A DNA stretch of 64,000 bases from Microbacterium sp. MM2322. GTDB taxonomy: Bacteria; Actinomycetota; Actinomycetes; Actinomycetales; Microbacteriaceae. The notes beneath the pieces are model-generated. The model was not told the DNA's origin. It ran no database searches and saw only the letters and a list, made by a program, of their open reading frames with translations. Position 1 is the first letter of the stretch; each line of letters begins with the position of its first letter. The stretch is taken from assembly GCF_964186585.1 (NCBI RefSeq), contig NZ_OZ075067.1, positions 2,976,001-3,040,000 on the forward strand, read 5' to 3'. The position numbers were made by a program, and so were the translations under genes. Below, piece by piece: positions 38,686-47,655 of the stretch.

Positions 38686-39390
38686 TCAGCCCTCGACGAC
38701 CTCGTCGGACACGAGCGTCAGATGCTCCCGAGCGGATGCCTCGGCATCGGCGCCGCGTCCGTCGAAGATCGCCTGCGCCGTCGCGAGGTGCGCTTCGAGC
38801 GTGCCGACCCGCGGCATCCCGGGCGTGAGCCCTCGCACCGCACGGCCCCGCAGGATCTCGGCGATGGGCTCGCTCAGCTTCACGAAGAGGGGGTTCCCCG
38901 ACGCCGTCAGCAGCAGCCGGTGGTAGGCGATGTCGGCCTCGAGGTACTCCGTCGAGTCACCCAGACCCTGCCCGCCGAGGTCGCTCAGCAGGGTCGCGAA
39001 CCGCAGGAGCTCGTCGCGAACGGGTGCGCTGGCGCGCTCCGCGGCGAGGCGTGCGGCGACGGGCTCGACGGCGATGCGCAGCTCGGTGAGTTCGATCAGC
39101 ACGTCGCGGCGGCTCGGACTGTCGAGCGACCACTCGATGATGTCCGCGTTGAGGATGTCCCACTCCGACCGGGGGCGGACGACCAGCCCGACGCGACGGC
39201 GCGACGTCAGCAGCCCGTGCGCCTCGAGCACTCGCACGACTTCGCGCACGACGGTCCGCGACGCCGAGAAGGTCTCCTCGAGACCGGCGAGGGTGAGGCC
39301 GGTGCCGGGCGGCAGCTCGCCGCCCACGATGCGGCGGCCGAGGGTCTCGACGATGTGGGCGTGGGACGCGGTGGTGACGGGCGTGGGCAT
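38686..39390 (-). CDS. GntR/FadR-family transcriptional regulator (FCD domain)
   Basis: 234 residues. N-terminal winged helix: LGRRIVGGELPPGTGLTLAG then FSASRTVVREVVRVLEAHGL. C-terminal FCD ligand domain from ~95 (ELTELRIAVEPVAARLAAER, YLEADIAYHRLLLTASGNPL), with the His and Asp residues that bind metal in this family. It is divergent from the gluconate operon and almost certainly represses it, responding to gluconate or a related sugar acid. Confidence 0.93.
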   Translation of the reverse strand: MPTPVTTASHAHIVETLGRRIVGGELPPGTGLTLAGLEETFSASRTVVREVVRVLEAHGLLTSRRRVGLVVRPRSEWDILNADIIEWSLDSPSRRDVLIELTELRIAVEPVAARLAAERASAPVRDELLRFATLLSDLGGQGLGDSTEYLEADIAYHRLLLTASGNPLFVKLSEPIAEILRGRAVRGLTPGMPRVGTLEAHLATAQAIFDGRGADAEASAREHLTLVSDEVVEG

Positions 39391-39452
39391 CGGTGTCCTT
39401 CGTTGCGCTGATCACGTTACCCCGCGGATGCCGACGGTTCGGTCGCGGCATC

Positions 39453-39489
39453 CGAAAAGTAGTATCAATCGCTTGCGAAAAGTAGTACT
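39453..39489. promoter_or_regulatory. Direct repeats, candidate GntR operator/promoter of the gluconate operon
   Basis: CGAAAAGTAGTATC (39453-39466) and CGAAAAGTAGTACT (39476-39489) are direct repeats 23 bases apart, two helical turns, in the divergent promoter region. AGTAGTACTT contains the dyad AGTACT. Likely regulator sites; a -10 could overlap them. Confidence 0.6.
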
Positions 39490-39559
39490 TATGTGACACC
39501 GTGGGCTCGCCGCCGGGAAAGGCCCCGGCGCGGGGACGATTCACTGGAGAACACAACCC

Positions 39560-40942
39560 ATGGATGAGTGGACTCAAACACTCGGAGCGGTACCGCTCCT
39601 TCTGATCGCAGCCGGAGCAGTCGCGCTGATCCTGCTGCTCATCATCAAGGTCCGCATGCACGCGTTCCTGGTGCTGGTGCTGGTCTCGCTGCTGACCGCG
39701 CTGGCCACCGGCATCCCTGTCGGAAGCGTCGCGAAGGTCCTCGTCGACAGTTTCAGTTCGACCGTGGGCACGGTCGCTCTCCTCGTCGGTTTCGGAGCGA
39801 TGCTCGGTGCCCTCGTCGAAAGCTCGGGCGGTGCCCGCGTGCTCGCCGAGAAGATGGTCTCGATCTTCGGTGAGAAGCGCGCCGCGATCGCCCTCAGCGT
39901 CGCGTCGCTCCTCATGGGCTTCCCGATGTTCTTCGACGCCGGCCTCGTCGTCATGCTGCCGGTCATCTTCGCGGTGGCACGCCGCATCGGCGGCAAGCAC
40001 ATGCTGCTCTACGGCATCTCGGCCGCTGCCGCCTTCTCCGTCATGCACGTGTTCGTGCCGCCGCACCCCGGCCCCATCACCGCGAGCGAGACCTACGGGG
40101 CGAACCTCGGGATTGTGCTGCTCATCGGTCTCGTCGTCGCCGTCCCCACCTGGTACCTCAGCGGCTACCTGTGGGCGCGCTTCATCGATCGCCGGATCCC
40201 CCTCGCCATCCCGCGCCTGTTCGGCGAGGACGTCGAGCCGACGAACCCGCCCAAGGCCGGCACGGTCATCGGCGTCATCGCGATCCCGCTCGTCCTGATC
40301 CTCCTCAACACGGGCTCTGCCGCGCTCGTCTCGGCCGGCACGATCGACGGGTCGGCCGTCTGGGTGCAGGCGCTCGGCCTCATCGGAACCAGCCAGGTGG
40401 CTCTCCTGATCGCCGTGCTCGTCGCCCTCATCGTCCTCGGCACCCGTCGTGGCGTCGGCGGTAGCGCGCTGGAGAAGATCGTCGAGTCCTCGCTCGGGCC
40501 CATCTGCTCGGTCGTGCTCATCACCGGCGCCGGCGGCATGTTCGGCGGCGTCCTGCGCGCCTCGGGTATCGGCGACGCACTCTCCGACTCGCTCGCCTCG
40601 CTCGGCGTGCCGGTCATCTTCGCCGCGTACCTCATCGCGCTCCTCCTCCGCGTCGCGCAGGGCTCGGCCACGGTCGCCCTCGTCACCGCCGCCGGGCTCA
40701 TCTCGCCAGCCGTCCTGTCGGGCGGGTTCAACCCGCTGCAGGTCGCCTGCATCGTCCTCGCCACTGCGGCGGGCTCGGTGTTCGCGGGCCATGTGAACGA
40801 CTCCGGCTTCTGGCTCGTCGGCCGCCTCATGGGCATGGACGTCAAGACGACTCTCAAGACCTGGACGGTGCAGCAGGCGATCGAATCCGTCGTCGGCTTC
40901 GTCTTCGTGCTCATCATCTTCGGGGCGGTGTCGCTTGTCTGA
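39560..40942 (+). CDS. gntP: GntP-family gluconate:H+ symporter
   Basis: 460 residues with 12-14 membrane helices. Family regions: LVGFGAMLGALVESSGGARV, LLMGFPMFFDAGLVVMLPVI, HVFVPPHPGPITASETYGAN and the C-terminal GHVNDSGFWLVGRLMGMDVK. It imports gluconate or a related aldonate. First gene of an operon with two dehydrogenases and gluconokinase; ACTGGAGAACACAACCC contains the ribosome site. Confidence 0.95.
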   Translation: MDEWTQTLGAVPLLLIAAGAVALILLLIIKVRMHAFLVLVLVSLLTALATGIPVGSVAKVLVDSFSSTVGTVALLVGFGAMLGALVESSGGARVLAEKMVSIFGEKRAAIALSVASLLMGFPMFFDAGLVVMLPVIFAVARRIGGKHMLLYGISAAAAFSVMHVFVPPHPGPITASETYGANLGIVLLIGLVVAVPTWYLSGYLWARFIDRRIPLAIPRLFGEDVEPTNPPKAGTVIGVIAIPLVLILLNTGSAALVSAGTIDGSAVWVQALGLIGTSQVALLIAVLVALIVLGTRRGVGGSALEKIVESSLGPICSVVLITGAGGMFGGVLRASGIGDALSDSLASLGVPVIFAAYLIALLLRVAQGSATVALVTAAGLISPAVLSGGFNPLQVACIVLATAAGSVFAGHVNDSGFWLVGRLMGMDVKTTLKTWTVQQAIESVVGFVFVLIIFGAVSLV

Positions 40943-41702
40943 CGTCTTCGACCTCACCGGACGCCTGGCTCTCGTGACGGGGTCGTCGCGAGGACTCGGC
41001 CAGAGCCTCGCGGTCGGCCTCGCCGACGCGGGCGCCCGTGTCGTCATCCACGGCCGCGACGGTGAGGCGGTCGGACGCAGCGCTGACGCGATCGCCGAGC
41101 GCACCGGCATCCGTCCCGAGACGACCCTGTTCGACGTCACGGATGCCGCGGCTGTCGAAGCCTCGATCGGCGAGCTGACCGAGCGGGTCGGGACCCCCGA
41201 CATCCTGGTCAACAACGCCGGCATCCAGCGACGCGCGCCGTTCGCGGAGTTCCCGGTCGCGGACTGGGATGCCGTCATCTCGAGCAACCTGTCGAGCGCG
41301 TTCTACGTGTCGCGCTTCGTGGCCCCCGGCATGATCGCCCGGGGCTCGGGCAAGATCATCAACATCGCCTCGGTGCAGTCGCTGCTCGGACGGCAGACCA
41401 TCGCTCCCTACGCCGCGAGTAAGGGCGGCGTCGCCCAGCTCAGTCGCGGGATGGCAGCGGATCTGGCGCGCCACGGCATCCAGGTCAACACGCTGTCACC
41501 GGGATACTTCGCCACCGAGATGAACGCGGCGCTCGTCGCCGACGCGGACTTTTCGGACTGGGTCGCTCAGCGCACCCCGGCCGGCCGCTGGGGCGATGTC
41601 GAGGAGCTGCGCGGACCGCTCGTCTTCCTGGCGTCGGCGGCGAGCAACTTCGTGAACGGCCAGAACCTGTTCGTCGACGGCGGCATGACCGCGGTCGTCT
41701 GA
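40935..41702 (+). CDS. SDR dehydrogenase, gluconate 5-dehydrogenase-like
   Basis: 255 residues, starting with TTG at 40935 inside the end of gntP. VTGSSRGLGQSLAVGLADAG (cofactor), NNAGIQRRAPFAEFP, catalytic Ser in NIASVQSLLGRQTI and YAASKGGVAQLSRGMA. NNAGIQRRxP is characteristic of gluconate/keto-gluconate 5-dehydrogenases (IdnO/Gno). It would interconvert 5-ketogluconate and gluconate. Confidence 0.92.
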   Translation: MSDVFDLTGRLALVTGSSRGLGQSLAVGLADAGARVVIHGRDGEAVGRSADAIAERTGIRPETTLFDVTDAAAVEASIGELTERVGTPDILVNNAGIQRRAPFAEFPVADWDAVISSNLSSAFYVSRFVAPGMIARGSGKIINIASVQSLLGRQTIAPYAASKGGVAQLSRGMAADLARHGIQVNTLSPGYFATEMNAALVADADFSDWVAQRTPAGRWGDVEELRGPLVFLASAASNFVNGQNLFVDGGMTAVV

Positions 41703-41719
41703 TCTGAGGAGTGACACAC

Positions 41720-42742
41720 ATGGATGCAGTCGTCATCGGCGGCAAGCTCGATCTCACCGTCGCGGACCATCCCGTCCCTGTCCCCGATGCGGGACAGGTG
41801 CGGGTCCGCGTCGGGTACGTCGGGATCTGCGGGTCGGATCTCCACTACTACTCCGAGGGTGCCAACGGCGCGTTCGTCGTCACGGAGCCGTTGATCCCGG
41901 GGCACGAGCTCTCGGGGTGGGTTGACCTCGACCCCGACGGTCGCTTCGCCCCCGGCACGCCGGTGACGGTGCACCCGGCCCGGTTCGGCCCCGAAGGATC
42001 GACCCCGGTCGCACCGCACCTGCGTCCCGGCGGCAGCTACCTCGGCAGCGCGGCCACGACCCCGCACACGCAGGGCGCCATGAGCGAGTACCTGGTGGTG
42101 GATGCCGGCATGATCCGCACCTTGCCCGCCGACCTCCCCGTGCGCCGGGCCGTCCTCGCCGAGCCGCTTGCCGTCGCCCTCCACGGCGCCAGCCGCGCCG
42201 GCTCGCTAGACGGCGCGCGCGTGCTCGTCTGCGGTGCCGGCCCGATCGGGCTGCTCGCCGTCGTCGCCGCTCAGGAAGCCGGGGCGGCGCGCGTCGAGAT
42301 CACCGACCTGCTGGCCGCACCGCTCGAGCGTGCCCGCACGCTCGGCGCCGACGCCGTGTGGCGGGTGGGCGAGGACGAGATCCCGTCCGACGCGTACGAC
42401 GTCGTCCTCGAGTGCTCGGGGGCGGCACCGGCCGTGTCGTCGGCGATCGCCGCCGTCCGCCGCCGGGGCACGGTGGTCCAGATCGGGATGCTGCCGAACC
42501 AGCCGGTCGGCATCAACATCGCCCCGCTCATCTCGAAGGAGGCGACGATCACCGGCGCCTTCCGTTTCCTCGACGAGATCGACGACGCGATCGACGTCCT
42601 CCGGCGGCGCCCCGAGATCGAGTCGGTCATCACCCACACCTTCGGCCCCGCCGACGCGATCGAGGCGTTCGAGACGGCCCGCCGCCCCGCCGACAGCAGC
42701 AAGGTCATCGTCGCGATGACGGATGCCGAGGTGGCATCGTGA
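41720..42742 (+). CDS. L-idonate 5-dehydrogenase-like zinc alcohol dehydrogenase
   Basis: 340 residues from the ATG at 41720, 8 bases after GAGGAG. Catalytic zinc ligands in VGICGSDLHYYSEGANGAF and IPGHELSG; NAD motif VLVCGAGPIGLLAVVAAQEA. The Cys-rich structural-zinc loop is missing, replaced by HPARFGPEGSTPVAPHLRPG. CGSDLHYYxxGxxG is typical of IdnD. It oxidises L-idonate to 5-ketogluconate, feeding the upstream SDR. Overlaps gntK by GTGA. Confidence 0.92.
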   Translation: MDAVVIGGKLDLTVADHPVPVPDAGQVRVRVGYVGICGSDLHYYSEGANGAFVVTEPLIPGHELSGWVDLDPDGRFAPGTPVTVHPARFGPEGSTPVAPHLRPGGSYLGSAATTPHTQGAMSEYLVVDAGMIRTLPADLPVRRAVLAEPLAVALHGASRAGSLDGARVLVCGAGPIGLLAVVAAQEAGAARVEITDLLAAPLERARTLGADAVWRVGEDEIPSDAYDVVLECSGAAPAVSSAIAAVRRRGTVVQIGMLPNQPVGINIAPLISKEATITGAFRFLDEIDDAIDVLRRRPEIESVITHTFGPADAIEAFETARRPADSSKVIVAMTDAEVAS

Positions 42743-43233
42743 GCGCGGCACCCCGCATCGTCGTCATGGGACCGAGCGGGTCGGGCAAAACCGCCGTCGG
42801 AGCCGCCCTCGCCGTCGACCTCGGTGTGGACTTCGTCGACGCCGACGACCTGCACCCCGCAGCCAACGTCGAGAAGATGGAGGCGGGCCACCCCCTCGAC
42901 GACGACGATCGCGCGCCCTGGCTCGACATCGTCGGGCAGACCCTCGCCGACGCACCGGGGCTCGTCGTCGCATGCTCCGCGCTGGCGCGCCGGTACCGCG
43001 AGCGCATCCGTGCCGCCGCCCCCGACGTGCGGTTCGTCGAACTCGTCGTGTCGCCCGAGGAGCTGGACCGGCGGATGCGGTCGCGTCAGCACTTCATGCC
43101 GCCGGCGCTCCTCGCCTCGCAGCTCGCCACACTCGAGCACCTCGGCGACGATGAGCCGGGGATCGCGGTCGAGAACGTGGGACGCATCCTCGAGGTCGCG
43201 CGCCGCGCGCGCATCGCGCTGGACAACGTCTAG
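42739..43233 (+). CDS. gntK: Gluconokinase
   Basis: 164 residues from the overlapping GTG. P-loop VVMGPSGSGKTAVGAALA, substrate loop FVDADDLHPAANVEKMEAGH followed by PLDDDDRAPWL, and FVELVVSPEELDRRMRSRQH. It phosphorylates gluconate to 6-phosphogluconate for the pentose-phosphate pathway. Last gene of the operon: uptake, idonate to ketogluconate to gluconate, then phosphorylation. Confidence 0.96.
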   Translation: MSAAPRIVVMGPSGSGKTAVGAALAVDLGVDFVDADDLHPAANVEKMEAGHPLDDDDRAPWLDIVGQTLADAPGLVVACSALARRYRERIRAAAPDVRFVELVVSPEELDRRMRSRQHFMPPALLASQLATLEHLGDDEPGIAVENVGRILEVARRARIALDNV

Positions 43234-43258
43234 CCTGCGGACGCACGAGAATGGGCCG

Positions 43259-43840
43259 ATGACGGGGGCGAGCGACTGGCAGCAGTACTACTCCGCCGCG
43301 GCTGGACGCCCGCCGCGGCGGCACCTGATCACGGCTCTCGATCACGTGAGCCGCGTGGGGACGGCGATCGACCTCGGCGCCGGGGACGGTGTGGATTCGC
43401 GATTCTTGCTCGATCAGGGTTGGCAAGTCGTGGCCGTCGATGCGACGCCCGGCCTGCGTGAGCGCATCGCGGCAGGCGGCGACGTAGTACCCCGGCTTGA
43501 TGCGCGTGATACGTCGTTCGCGGACGTCCACGAGCTGCCGGATGCCGACCTCGTCCTCGCGAGCTACTCGCTGCCGTTCGCGCGCGAGACCGAGTTCGCC
43601 CACATCTGGGAGCTGATCATCGCGGCTCTCCGCCCGGGTGGCGTCTTTGCAGGTCAACTGTTCGGACACCGCGACGACTGGGCTGCACGCGACGACGTGC
43701 TCACACACTCGGCCGGCCAGGTGGCCGATCTGCTCGCGGACTGGGACGTCGTCGAACTCATCGAACGCGAGAAGGACGGCCCATCGGGTCGAGGTCCGAA
43801 GCACTGGCACGTCTTCGACATCATCGCCCGTCGTCGCTGA
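43259..43840 (+). CDS. Class I SAM-dependent methyltransferase
   Basis: 193 residues. Starts DWQQYYSAAAGRPPRRHLIT; SAM motif I is AIDLGAGDGVDSRFLLDQGW, followed by the acidic VVAVDATPGL, motif II-like LPDADLVLASYSLPF and motif III LRPGGVFAGQLFG. It resembles the TehB/small-molecule methyltransferase group. The acceptor is unknown. It follows gntK by 25 bases but is not obviously linked to sugar-acid use. Confidence 0.87.
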   Translation: MTGASDWQQYYSAAAGRPPRRHLITALDHVSRVGTAIDLGAGDGVDSRFLLDQGWQVVAVDATPGLRERIAAGGDVVPRLDARDTSFADVHELPDADLVLASYSLPFARETEFAHIWELIIAALRPGGVFAGQLFGHRDDWAARDDVLTHSAGQVADLLADWDVVELIEREKDGPSGRGPKHWHVFDIIARRR

Positions 43841-43903
43841 GCGCAAGGAGCGGCGGAACGCAACCCTGCGTCGCGACGGCGGCGCAGCCGCCAGGATGGC
43901 CCC

Positions 43904-44821
43904 GTGACCACCACCGTTCTCGTCGCCGGCGCTACCGGCGATCTCGGCAGCCGCATCTCCCGCGAACTGCTCCAGCATGACGTCCGTCTCCGAGTCCTCA
44001 CCCGCCCCGGCAGTTCGGCCGCCAGCGATCGCTTCGGCGACGACCCGCACGTCGAGATTATTGCCGCGCGCTACTCGGACCGTGACGCTCTCGTGGGCGC
44101 GGCATCCGGTGCGGACGTCGTCGTCTCGGCACTCAGCGGCATCCGCCCGGTCATCGTCGACGCGCAGCGTGCGCTCCTCGCCGCGGCCGTCACGGCCGGG
44201 GTGCCACGCTTTCTCCCATCGGATTACTCGGCCGACTACCGGCGGCTCACGCCGGGGACCAACCGCAACCTCGAACTGCGGCGCGAGTTCGCCGGCGACC
44301 TCGACGCGGCCCCGATCCAGGCGACCTCGGTCCTGAACGGAATGTTCACCGAGCTGCTCGCCGGCCAGGCGCCGATGATCCTCCGCGACCGTAAGCGCGT
44401 GCTGTTCTGGTCGTCGGCGGATCAGATCCTCGACTTCACGACGAAGGACGACACCGCGAGGGTCGTCGCCCTGGTCGCGCTCGACGCCGACGCCCCGCGG
44501 GTCGTCGAAGTCGCCGGTGACCGACTGTCCGCGCGCCAGGTGGCGGACCTCGCCACCGAGCTCGCCGGCGACACGTTCAAGCTGCAGTGGGCGGGCACGA
44601 CCGGAACGCTGTCGGCCATGGCCGCGGTGGGTCGACGCCTGTCGCGGGATGCCGAGGAGACCTTCCCCGCCTGGCAGGGCATGCAGTACTTCGTGAGCAT
44701 GTTCAGCGGCGAGGGCGAGCTGCGCCACGTCGACAACGATCGCTACGGCCCGCACTCGTGGACCACGGCCCGCGACATCCTCGCCCTCTGGCTCGCCCAT
44801 GCGGGGGCGCCCACGGCCTGA
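43904..44821 (+). CDS. NmrA-like NAD(P)-binding protein
   Basis: 305 residues from GTG. N-terminal Rossmann motif VLVAGATGDLGSRISRELLQ (GxxGxxG). RFLPSDYSADYRRLTPGTNR is the usual region of the isoflavone-reductase/NmrA family, and no Tyr-x3-Lys pair is evident. C-terminal part carries KLQWAGTTGTLSAMAAVGRR. It may be a reductase or an NADP sensor. Confidence 0.88.
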   Translation: MTTTVLVAGATGDLGSRISRELLQHDVRLRVLTRPGSSAASDRFGDDPHVEIIAARYSDRDALVGAASGADVVVSALSGIRPVIVDAQRALLAAAVTAGVPRFLPSDYSADYRRLTPGTNRNLELRREFAGDLDAAPIQATSVLNGMFTELLAGQAPMILRDRKRVLFWSSADQILDFTTKDDTARVVALVALDADAPRVVEVAGDRLSARQVADLATELAGDTFKLQWAGTTGTLSAMAAVGRRLSRDAEETFPAWQGMQYFVSMFSGEGELRHVDNDRYGPHSWTTARDILALWLAHAGAPTA

Positions 44822-45236
44822 GCGCCCGGGTCGCGGCCTGAGATCCCGGGGGACCTTCCCCTGTCACAACACGCCGCACAGCCCTGCACTTCGCGACAGG
44901 CGAGCGTCGCCGCGGCGCGGCATCCCACCCTCCCCTGTCACAACACGCCGCGCGCCCCTGCACATTGCGACAGGCGAGCGGCCCGGGTGCCGCATCCGCA
45001 CCACCCCACCCCTTCCCCTGTCACACCACGCCGCGGAGCCCTGCACATCGCGACAGGCGAGCGGATGCCGCGCCCCCACACCCGGCTCCCCTGTCGCAAC
45101 ACGCCGCACGCCCCTGAACTTCGCGACAGGCGAGCGGCACCGGACCCCGGGCGCAAGGGCGGCCGAGGGCTCCTTCACGCCGCATACAATCGCGGGACAC
45201 GGTCGTCCGCGCCGTCGCCACCCGAGGAGTCCCGCC
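44822..45236. repeat. Tandem array of four family-2 hairpin elements
   Basis: Gene-free stretch. Four ~47-bp units start at 44859, 44934, 45017 and 45090 (spacing 75, 83, 73). Each begins CCTGTCRCAACACGCCGC, has a variable 6-base middle and ends GCACTTCGCGACAGGCGAGCG or close to it; stem CCTGTCGC/GCGACAGG. Spacers are short, GC-rich and unrelated. Single copies occur at 38628 and, inverted, at 4172. No other feature is seen; ~45140-45236 leads into the prenyltransferase. Confidence 0.9.
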
Positions 45237-46124
45237 ATCGACCATCAGCCCGCCCCGGCTTCCCGCGCCTCAGCGCGGACGACGATCGGCCGCCTGGTCC
45301 ACATCTCGCGCCCGGTCCTGTGGATCAACACGATCGGCACGGGTGTGCTCGGGATGTGGCTCACCGGCGCACTGCTTGATCCGGCGGCTATCCCGCTCCT
45401 CATCTGGCTGACGCTGCCGTTCAACCTGCTGATCTACGGCGTGAACGACATCTTCGATCAGGACACCGACGCGCTGAACCCGCGGAAGGGCTCGATCGAG
45501 GGAGCGCGCATCGAGCCGCGCGAGGTGCGGCTGATCGTCTGGGCCGTCGCGATCACGAACGTCCCGTTCCTCCTCTGGTTCGTCATCGCGTATCCGCCCG
45601 CGGCGGTCGGGCTGATCCTCCTCTACACGCTGGTGTTCGTCTTCTACTCGGCCCCGCCGCTCCGCTTCAAGCAGCGTCCCTTCCTCGACTCGCTCAGCAA
45701 CGCCGCCTACGGGCTGCCGCTGCTGATCGTCCCGGTCGCGCTCGACGCGCCGCCGCTGTGGCCCGCCGTGATCGGCCTCCTCGCCTGGAGTGTCGCGAAG
45801 CACGCCTACGACGCCGTGCAGGACATCGACGAGGACCGCGAGGCCGGCATCCGGACGACCGCCGTCCTCCTCGGACCGCGCGGCACCGCGGTGTGGAGCG
45901 GATGCTGGTGGCTCGTGTCCACGGCCTTGTTCGCCCTCGTCAGCGTCCCGGTCGCGGCGCTGAACCTCGCGATCGCCGGCGTGCTCGTCGTGTGGATGCT
46001 GCTGCGCCCCACCCCCGCAACCGGCCGTCGCCTGTACCCGGTGTCGATCGCGTTCCCCTACGTCGCCGGGTCGCTGGCGAGCGGACTGCAGCTGGCCAAG
46101 ATGTTCTTCGAGGTCTACGGATGA
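45237..46124 (+). CDS. UbiA-family prenyltransferase (lycopene elongase-like)
   Basis: 295 residues if it starts at ATC 45237, which sits 7 bases after a perfect GAGGAG; no ATG, GTG or TTG fits before the first membrane helix. Prenyl-diphosphate Asp motifs: YGVNDIFDQDTDALNPRKG and YDAVQDIDEDREAG. Eight to nine helices. ISRPVLWINTIGTGVLGMWL resembles lycopene elongases that make C50 carotenoids. Coupled by ATGA to a CrtI-like gene, supporting a carotenoid role; the other crt genes are not in the window. Confidence 0.88.
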   Translation: MDHQPAPASRASARTTIGRLVHISRPVLWINTIGTGVLGMWLTGALLDPAAIPLLIWLTLPFNLLIYGVNDIFDQDTDALNPRKGSIEGARIEPREVRLIVWAVAITNVPFLLWFVIAYPPAAVGLILLYTLVFVFYSAPPLRFKQRPFLDSLSNAAYGLPLLIVPVALDAPPLWPAVIGLLAWSVAKHAYDAVQDIDEDREAGIRTTAVLLGPRGTAVWSGCWWLVSTALFALVSVPVAALNLAIAGVLVVWMLLRPTPATGRRLYPVSIAFPYVAGSLASGLQLAKMFFEVYG

Positions 46125-47509
46125 GTCGCATCGTCGTCATCGGAGCCGGGCTCGGAGGGCTGGCGGCATCCGCTCTGCTGGCCCGCGCCGGACACGACGT
46201 GACCCTCCTCGAACGGGCCGCCACCGTCGGCGGCAAGAGCCGACGGCTCGAAGTCGACGGCGAGCGCATCGACTCGGGTCCGTCGCTCGTGACGTTCCCC
46301 GGGGTGTGGGAGGAGCTGTGCGCGCGCCTCGGCGCGGACGCCGGCGAGATCGAGCTGGAGCGGCTCCCCGAGGTCGGCCGCTACTACTACGACGGCGAGG
46401 AAGTCACCCTTCCCGTACCGCCGGAGCACCCCTGGTATCCGGCGTGGAAGCGGTTCAGCGACGAGCACGCGCCTCTCGCCGACGACGTGACGGCGCTCCT
46501 CGTCGCCGATCCGCTCGACCGGCGGTCGCTGCCGGCCCTGCGCCGACTGCTCGCGGTCTACGGTCCGCGGCTCAGCACCCGCGCCTACCTCGACAGTCTC
46601 ACCTGGATGCCCGACGGCCTCCGCGAGATCATCGCGATCCACACGCTGAACGCCGGCGTCCCGCCCGAGCGGACGCCCGCGCTCTACGCGAGCATGCCGG
46701 CCGTCATGGCGGCATCCGGCGTGTGGGTCCCCCGCGGCGGCGTGTACGAGATCCCGCTGGCGTTGGAACGCATGGCGGATGCCGCGGGTGTCGACATCCG
46801 CACCGGCGAGACCGTCACGCGCATCGAGCGCGGGCGCGTCACAACGGCGAGCGGGTCGTTCGCGGCCGACTTCATCGTGAGCGCGCTCGACGCGGACCGG
46901 GTCGATGCTCTCCTCGGCAGGCGGCGGCGCGCACCGGGCGCACTGTCGTGCTCAGCGGTCGCGATTTACGGTGCGCTCCGCGAGCCGCTGCCCGAGCGGA
47001 TCGCGGCGCACAGCGTCATCCTCCCGACCAAGCCGGACGCGCTGCACCGCAGCCTCGCGGCGGGCGACGAGCCCGCCGACACCATGGCGTTCGTCAACCT
47101 GTACCGCGCCGGGCAGGTCTACCCGAACGACCGGAGCACGCTCGCCGTCCTGCTGACCGCGCCGGCCGACGGGTCGGGCTACAGCCTCGAGCACCCGTTC
47201 GTGCGGCGCGAGATCGAGCGGATCTCGCGCACGATGGGCCTCGACGAGCTGCTCACCGATTCGATGACGGATGCCGCGGTCCTCGACCCGCAGTACTTCG
47301 GCACCTTCGGCGAGCGCCACGGCGCTCTCTATGGAGCCGCGCGTCCGCTCTGGATGAGCGGCCCGTTCCACCAGCCCGCGCACCACGATCTGCGGACGCC
47401 CTGGCTCTGGCGCGTCGGCGCATCCGTGCACCCCGGCGGCGGCATCCCCGCCGTCCTCGGCGGCGCGATGATGGTGGTCGAGAAACTGCTGAAGCGCCAC
47501 CCCGCCTGA
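46121..47509 (+). CDS. CrtI-family carotenoid desaturase/oxidoreductase
   Basis: 462 residues. FAD motif [20 protein letters not shown], then [20 protein letters not shown] and [16 protein letters not shown], all as in phytoene desaturases and 1-hydroxycarotenoid 3,4-desaturases. C-terminal FAD end [20 protein letters not shown] is the carotenoid-desaturase signature. Co-translated with the prenyltransferase; the pair may tailor the ends of a carotenoid. Confidence 0.92.
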   Translation: MSRIVVIGAGLGGLAASALLARAGHDVTLLERAATVGGKSRRLEVDGERIDSGPSLVTFPGVWEELCARLGADAGEIELERLPEVGRYYYDGEEVTLPVPPEHPWYPAWKRFSDEHAPLADDVTALLVADPLDRRSLPALRRLLAVYGPRLSTRAYLDSLTWMPDGLREIIAIHTLNAGVPPERTPALYASMPAVMAASGVWVPRGGVYEIPLALERMADAAGVDIRTGETVTRIERGRVTTASGSFAADFIVSALDADRVDALLGRRRRAPGALSCSAVAIYGALREPLPERIAAHSVILPTKPDALHRSLAAGDEPADTMAFVNLYRAGQVYPNDRSTLAVLLTAPADGSGYSLEHPFVRREIERISRTMGLDELLTDSMTDAAVLDPQYFGTFGERHGALYGAARPLWMSGPFHQPAHHDLRTPWLWRVGASVHPGGGIPAVLGGAMMVVEKLLKRHPA

Positions 47510-47534
47510 GCCCGGGCGCGGCTCGCGTGCCGTT

Positions 47535-47590
47535 CCAGGGACGCGACGTGTCGCTGAGCCGCGCGGCAGGCGACGCAACGGGTCCCCGGA
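47535..47590 (+). repeat. Family-3 hairpin element, copy 1
   Basis: CCAGGGACGCGACGTGTCGC ... GGCGACGCAACGGGTCCCCGG; the two ends pair (GGGAC/GTCCC and TGTCGC/GCGACG). Lies between the CrtI-like gene and the end of the histidine kinase gene. Confidence 0.85.
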
Positions 47591-47655
47591 GTCGTGCAAA
47601 CGATTACCAGAACGCGCTGGCAGTGGCGCAACGGGAACCTGAAGCTCACAACTGA

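Noticed and set aside
44859-45136. CRISPR-like appearance of the repeat array
   Set aside because: Only four units, 47 bp long with variable middles and strong internal hairpins; the spacers are 26-36 bases, unequal and GC-rich. No cas genes are nearby and single copies occur elsewhere.
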